This document shows, piece by piece, positions 6,587 to 8,950 of a stretch of 8,950 nucleotides of DNA (within the stretch, counting starts at the first letter, position 1; every line of letters starts with the position of its first letter). Origin of the DNA: an uncultured Bacteroidota bacterium (GTDB lineage Bacteria; Bacteroidota; Bacteroidia; UKL13-3). A program made the position numbers and the translations under genes. The notes under the pieces were generated by a model that ran no database searches, was not told where the DNA came from, and was given only the letters and a program-made list of their open reading frames with translations. Location of the stretch: NCBI GenBank assembly GCA_903888395.1, contig CAISTO010000208.1, positions 1 to 8,950 on the forward strand, read 5' to 3'.

Positions 6587-8254
6587 TTATTTGATAGTAG
6601 TTAAAATGTTTTTGTAAGCTGTTTTATCAGCAAATATTTTTAATGCTGCTTGCACATCTACATCATGGTCAAAACCAGCTTCAATTCTTCCTTTTTGGAA
6701 ATAATATCTTCTAACAATTTCTTCTTCTAACAAGCTAATAATTTCTACTTTATTTTTTTCAATATCTGCTTGCTTGTCATGGTTCATGCTTAATTTTAAA
6801 GCATCATATTGCATTTTAATTGCATCAAAATACTTTTCTTCTTCAGCTTTCTTTTTTACTTCTAATAAAGCAGTTTCAGTGGCTGTATTGTATTCGTAAT
6901 CTTTATTGGCAATAAATGTTTTAAATTCATTGAAATCATTTTCAGATAATTTAAACGATTTGGCATCGCTGATGCTAGCATTTTTGTTTCGGTATGCAGT
7001 AGCAAAATCGAAAATTAATTGTTTTGAAATTAAACTTTCTGTAATTTTTGATAAAGCAATTGGTTCTACATTTATATCAGGATCTACACCACCACCATCA
7101 AAAACTTTACGGCCAACTTTAGTTTTAAAAGCTTTCTTTAAACTGTCTACAACACTGCCAACGCTGCCATCTTCGTTTTTATGCGAATAATCTAAAGCTT
7201 GAATGCAACGGCCACTTGGCGTGTAATATTTGGCGGTAGTAATTTTTATTTGCGCATTATAATTCAAAGGACGAGTAGATTGTACCAAACCTTTACCAAA
7301 AGTTTTTTTGCCAATTACTATTCCACGGTCCAAATCTTGAATGGTTCCACTTACAATTTCGGAAGCAGAAGCCGAACCCCTATTGGTTAAAACTACCAAA
7401 GGAATGCTTTCATCGGTACTTGGGTTTAAAGTTTTATACGTTTTTTCCCATTCTTTTACTTTTCCTTTTGTACTTACCACTTCTTGTCCTTGTGGCACAA
7501 AAATATTTACAATATTCACTGCTTCGTGTAATAATCCACCTGGATTTCCTCTAACATCTAAAATTACATTTTTAAGAGAAGTATTTTTCTTTAACTCTAA
7601 AAAGGCATCACGCACTTCTTTACCCGCATCATTTGTAAATCCTGTTAATTTTATAATTCCAGTTTCAGCATTTATCATTCCAAAATACGGAACATTTTTT
7701 ACTTTAATTTCTTCACGTAACAACGATTTTTTCATTTCTACATCGTTGCGTTTGATGGTAATATTTACTTTGCTTCCAGCTTGTCCTTTTAGTAATTTGC
7801 TTACTTCAGTGGTCGATTTTCCTTTGTTGCTTTTTCCTTCTATTTCTACTATTAAATCGCCAGGAAGTAAACCTTCTTTTTGGGCTGGATAACCTTCGTA
7901 AGGGTCGGTAATAACTACGTAATCACCTTTGGCAGCAATTTGTGCGCCCACTCCACCATATTGGCCAGTCATTTGAAACCTAAAGTCTTCTGCTTCCGCT
8001 TCACTGATATAATTGGTGTATGGGTCAAGCGTATTTAACATTTCGTCAATAGCTCTTTTGGTCAATTTTCCCGCATCTATTTCATCTACGTAATAAGTGT
8101 TAATTTCTTTAAAAACGGAAACAAATAAGTCCATGTTTTTAGAGATTTCAAAGTAAGTATCAGTGGCTTTAAACGACACCAAACCAATAATTGCAAAGGC
8201 AACAACTAGTTTATATTTTTTAAGTTTTTGTAAAATATTTTTTAAATAAATCAT
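6587..8254 (-). CDS. S41-family C-terminal processing protease (CtpA/Prc type) with PDZ domain
   Basis: This periplasmic serine protease of 555 aa belongs to the carboxy-terminal processing family. Residues about 14-30 are a hydrophobic signal or anchor after a lysine-rich start. An N-terminal helical part (about 36-90, including LDPYTNYIS) leads to a PDZ domain at about 93-172 (YGGVGAQI, then EGLLPGDLIVEIEG). The protease core spans about 185-350: DVRGNPGG at 233-240, nucleophile Ser296 in GSASASEI, general-base Lys321 in TFGKGLVQ, and Gln325. The Ser-to-Lys spacing of 25 equals that in CtpB. The remaining 150 or so residues are mostly charged and helical. The frame is open to a TTG at 8284, but that codon forms part of the -7 promoter box, so the ATG at 8254 is chosen. 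It is first in a unit with a TSUP transporter and an M28 peptidase. The substrate is unknown. Confidence 0.94.
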   Translation of the reverse strand: MIYLKNILQKLKKYKLVVAFAIIGLVSFKATDTYFEISKNMDLFVSVFKEINTYYVDEIDAGKLTKRAIDEMLNTLDPYTNYISEAEAEDFRFQMTGQYGGVGAQIAAKGDYVVITDPYEGYPAQKEGLLPGDLIVEIEGKSNKGKSTTEVSKLLKGQAGSKVNITIKRNDVEMKKSLLREEIKVKNVPYFGMINAETGIIKLTGFTNDAGKEVRDAFLELKKNTSLKNVILDVRGNPGGLLHEAVNIVNIFVPQGQEVVSTKGKVKEWEKTYKTLNPSTDESIPLVVLTNRGSASASEIVSGTIQDLDRGIVIGKKTFGKGLVQSTRPLNYNAQIKITTAKYYTPSGRCIQALDYSHKNEDGSVGSVVDSLKKAFKTKVGRKVFDGGGVDPDINVEPIALSKITESLISKQLIFDFATAYRNKNASISDAKSFKLSENDFNEFKTFIANKDYEYNTATETALLEVKKKAEEEKYFDAIKMQYDALKLSMNHDKQADIEKNKVEIISLLEEEIVRRYYFQKGRIEAGFDHDVDVQAALKIFADKTAYKNILTTIK

Positions 8255-8281
8255 GGCAGCAATATAAAAAACTATGGTCAA

Positions 8282-8289
8282 CAAATTTA
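8282..8289 (-). promoter_or_regulatory. -7 promoter box (TAAATTTG) for the protease-transporter-peptidase unit
   Basis: Read on the minus strand this is an exact match to the Bacteroidota -7 consensus TAnnTTTG. It ends 27 nt before the ATG at 8254, giving a leader of roughly 20 nt. No convincing TTG or TTTG -33 element is present at the usual spacing. The box contains the TTG that would otherwise be a possible upstream start codon. Confidence 0.6.
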
Positions 8290-8397
8290 ACCTTTCAAAA
8301 AAAATTATTGGAATAAAAAAAAATTGTCTGTTTGAGATAATTTTAAATAAAATACCTCTTTATTTTCCAAACTACTTAAATATAAATTTCAGATTGA

Positions 8398-8405
8398 TAT
8401 ATTTG
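8398..8405 (+). promoter_or_regulatory. -7 promoter box (TATATTTG) for fabG
   Basis: This is an exact match to the Bacteroidota -7 consensus TAnnTTTG and ends 26 nt before the fabG ATG, implying a leader of roughly 20 nt. A -33 TTG or TTTG is not seen at the expected distance; the nearest TTTG (8331-8334) is too far upstream. Confidence 0.6.
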
Positions 8406-8431
8406 CTCCAAAAAATTATAAAACGCATTAT

Positions 8432-8950
8432 ATGTTAACACTGAACGACAAAACAATATTGATTACTGGCGCTAGCCGTGGAATAGGAAAAGGAATTGCT
8501 TTATATTTAGCCCAATTAGGCGCAAACATTGCTTTTACTTATGCTAATTCGGTAGAAAAAGCCAATGCTTTTGAAGCTGAATTAAATGCTTTGGGAATTA
8601 AAGCCAAAGGCTATCAAAGTGATGCAGCAAATTTTACAGCAAGTGAAACATTGGTAGATGAAGTGGCAAAAGAGTTTGGTAAAATAGATGTTTTGGTAAA
8701 TAATGCAGGTATTACCCGCGATACTTTGCTAATGAGAATGAGCGAAGCACAATGGGATGACGTGTTAGATACCAATTTAAAATCGGCTTTTAACATGACC
8801 AAAGCTGCCAGCAAATACATGATGAAAGCGCGTTCGGGTTCTATTATTAATATTACTTCGGTGGTTGGAATTACAGGAAATGCTGGACAAGCAAATTATG
8901 CGGCATCAAAAGCGGGAATGATAGGTTTTACCAAATCGATAGCCAAAGAA
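8432..8950 (+). CDS. fabG: 3-oxoacyl-[acyl-carrier-protein] reductase FabG (partial, 3' end missing)
   Basis: FabG reduces 3-oxoacyl-ACP to 3-hydroxyacyl-ACP with NADPH, in the cytoplasmic fatty acid elongation cycle. The 173 residues present cover about 70% of the usual 245-250. It is a classical short-chain dehydrogenase: the cofactor-binding TGASRGIG is at 12-19, NNAG at 90-93, and the catalytic set is Asn115, Ser143, Tyr156 and Lys160 (YAASK at 156-160). ITRDTLLMRM at 94-103 and NITSVVGITGNAGQANYAAS at 140-159 are characteristic of FabG rather than of generic SDRs. The ATG at 8432 puts the cofactor loop at the normal place and is preceded by a good -7 box. Other FabG-like SDRs with different substrates cannot be fully excluded without the C-terminus and the downstream neighbours. 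Confidence 0.93.
   Translation, partial: MLTLNDKTILITGASRGIGKGIALYLAQLGANIAFTYANSVEKANAFEAELNALGIKAKGYQSDAANFTASETLVDEVAKEFGKIDVLVNNAGITRDTLLMRMSEAQWDDVLDTNLKSAFNMTKAASKYMMKARSGSIINITSVVGITGNAGQANYAASKAGMIGFTKSIAKE

Larger units (their letters stand above)
8255..8431. other. Divergent promoter region between the S41 protease gene and fabG
   Basis: These 177 bp are very AT-rich and carry one TAnnTTTG box facing each gene, with 108 bp between the boxes. Between them are an A8 tract (8297-8304) and an A9 tract (8315-8323), which could act as UP-like or bent DNA. I see no clear operator palindrome, small ORF or RNA gene. Confidence 0.65.

Noticed and set aside
7341..7892. A 183-codon open frame on the plus strand inside the S41 protease gene
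   Set aside because: It lies wholly antisense to a well-conserved protease region with clear catalytic motifs, and its translation has no recognisable domain.
8614..8820. A 68-codon open frame on the minus strand inside fabG
   Set aside because: It is antisense to conserved FabG sequence, including the NNAG motif, and is a shadow of that gene.

Overview
The window is a stretch of AT-rich chromosome from a member of the Bacteroidota. Three things point there: a C-terminal type IX secretion (Por secretion) sorting domain at the left edge, two good matches to the Bacteroidota -7 promoter box TAnnTTTG, and start codons without clear Shine-Dalgarno sequences. Order or family cannot be set from this sequence. 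No mobile element, CRISPR array, tRNA, rRNA or recognisable defence system is visible. The content is mostly housekeeping and cell-envelope genes, and I found no convincing new system.

Layout, left to right. (1) 1-621 (+): the C-terminal end of a secreted protein with a fibronectin-like module and a T9SS sorting tail. (2) 632-687: a perfect 26-bp-arm hairpin that should terminate transcription from both sides. (3) 692-2173 (-): glycyl-tRNA synthetase. (4) 2174-2396: a divergent intergenic region with an 8-nt tandem repeat and a second imperfect direct repeat. (5) 2397-4103 (+): the single-strand exonuclease RecJ. (6) 4093-8254 (-): a compact three-gene transcription unit, read right to left, encoding a CtpA-type S41 protease with a PDZ domain, a TSUP (TauE/SafE) membrane transporter, and a secreted M28 zinc peptidase with a C-terminal PDZ domain. 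(7) 8255-8431: a divergent promoter region with one -7 box facing each way. (8) 8432-8950 (+): the N-terminal part of FabG, cut by the right edge.

The minus-strand unit is the most interesting part. Two PDZ-bearing exported peptidases flank a transporter, with an 18-nt gap at one junction and a 32-nt out-of-frame overlap at the other. The last gene also overlaps recJ tail to tail by 11 nt, so no terminator can sit between them. RecJ (repair), GlyRS (translation) and FabG (fatty acid synthesis) are separate housekeeping functions with no evident link to that unit.
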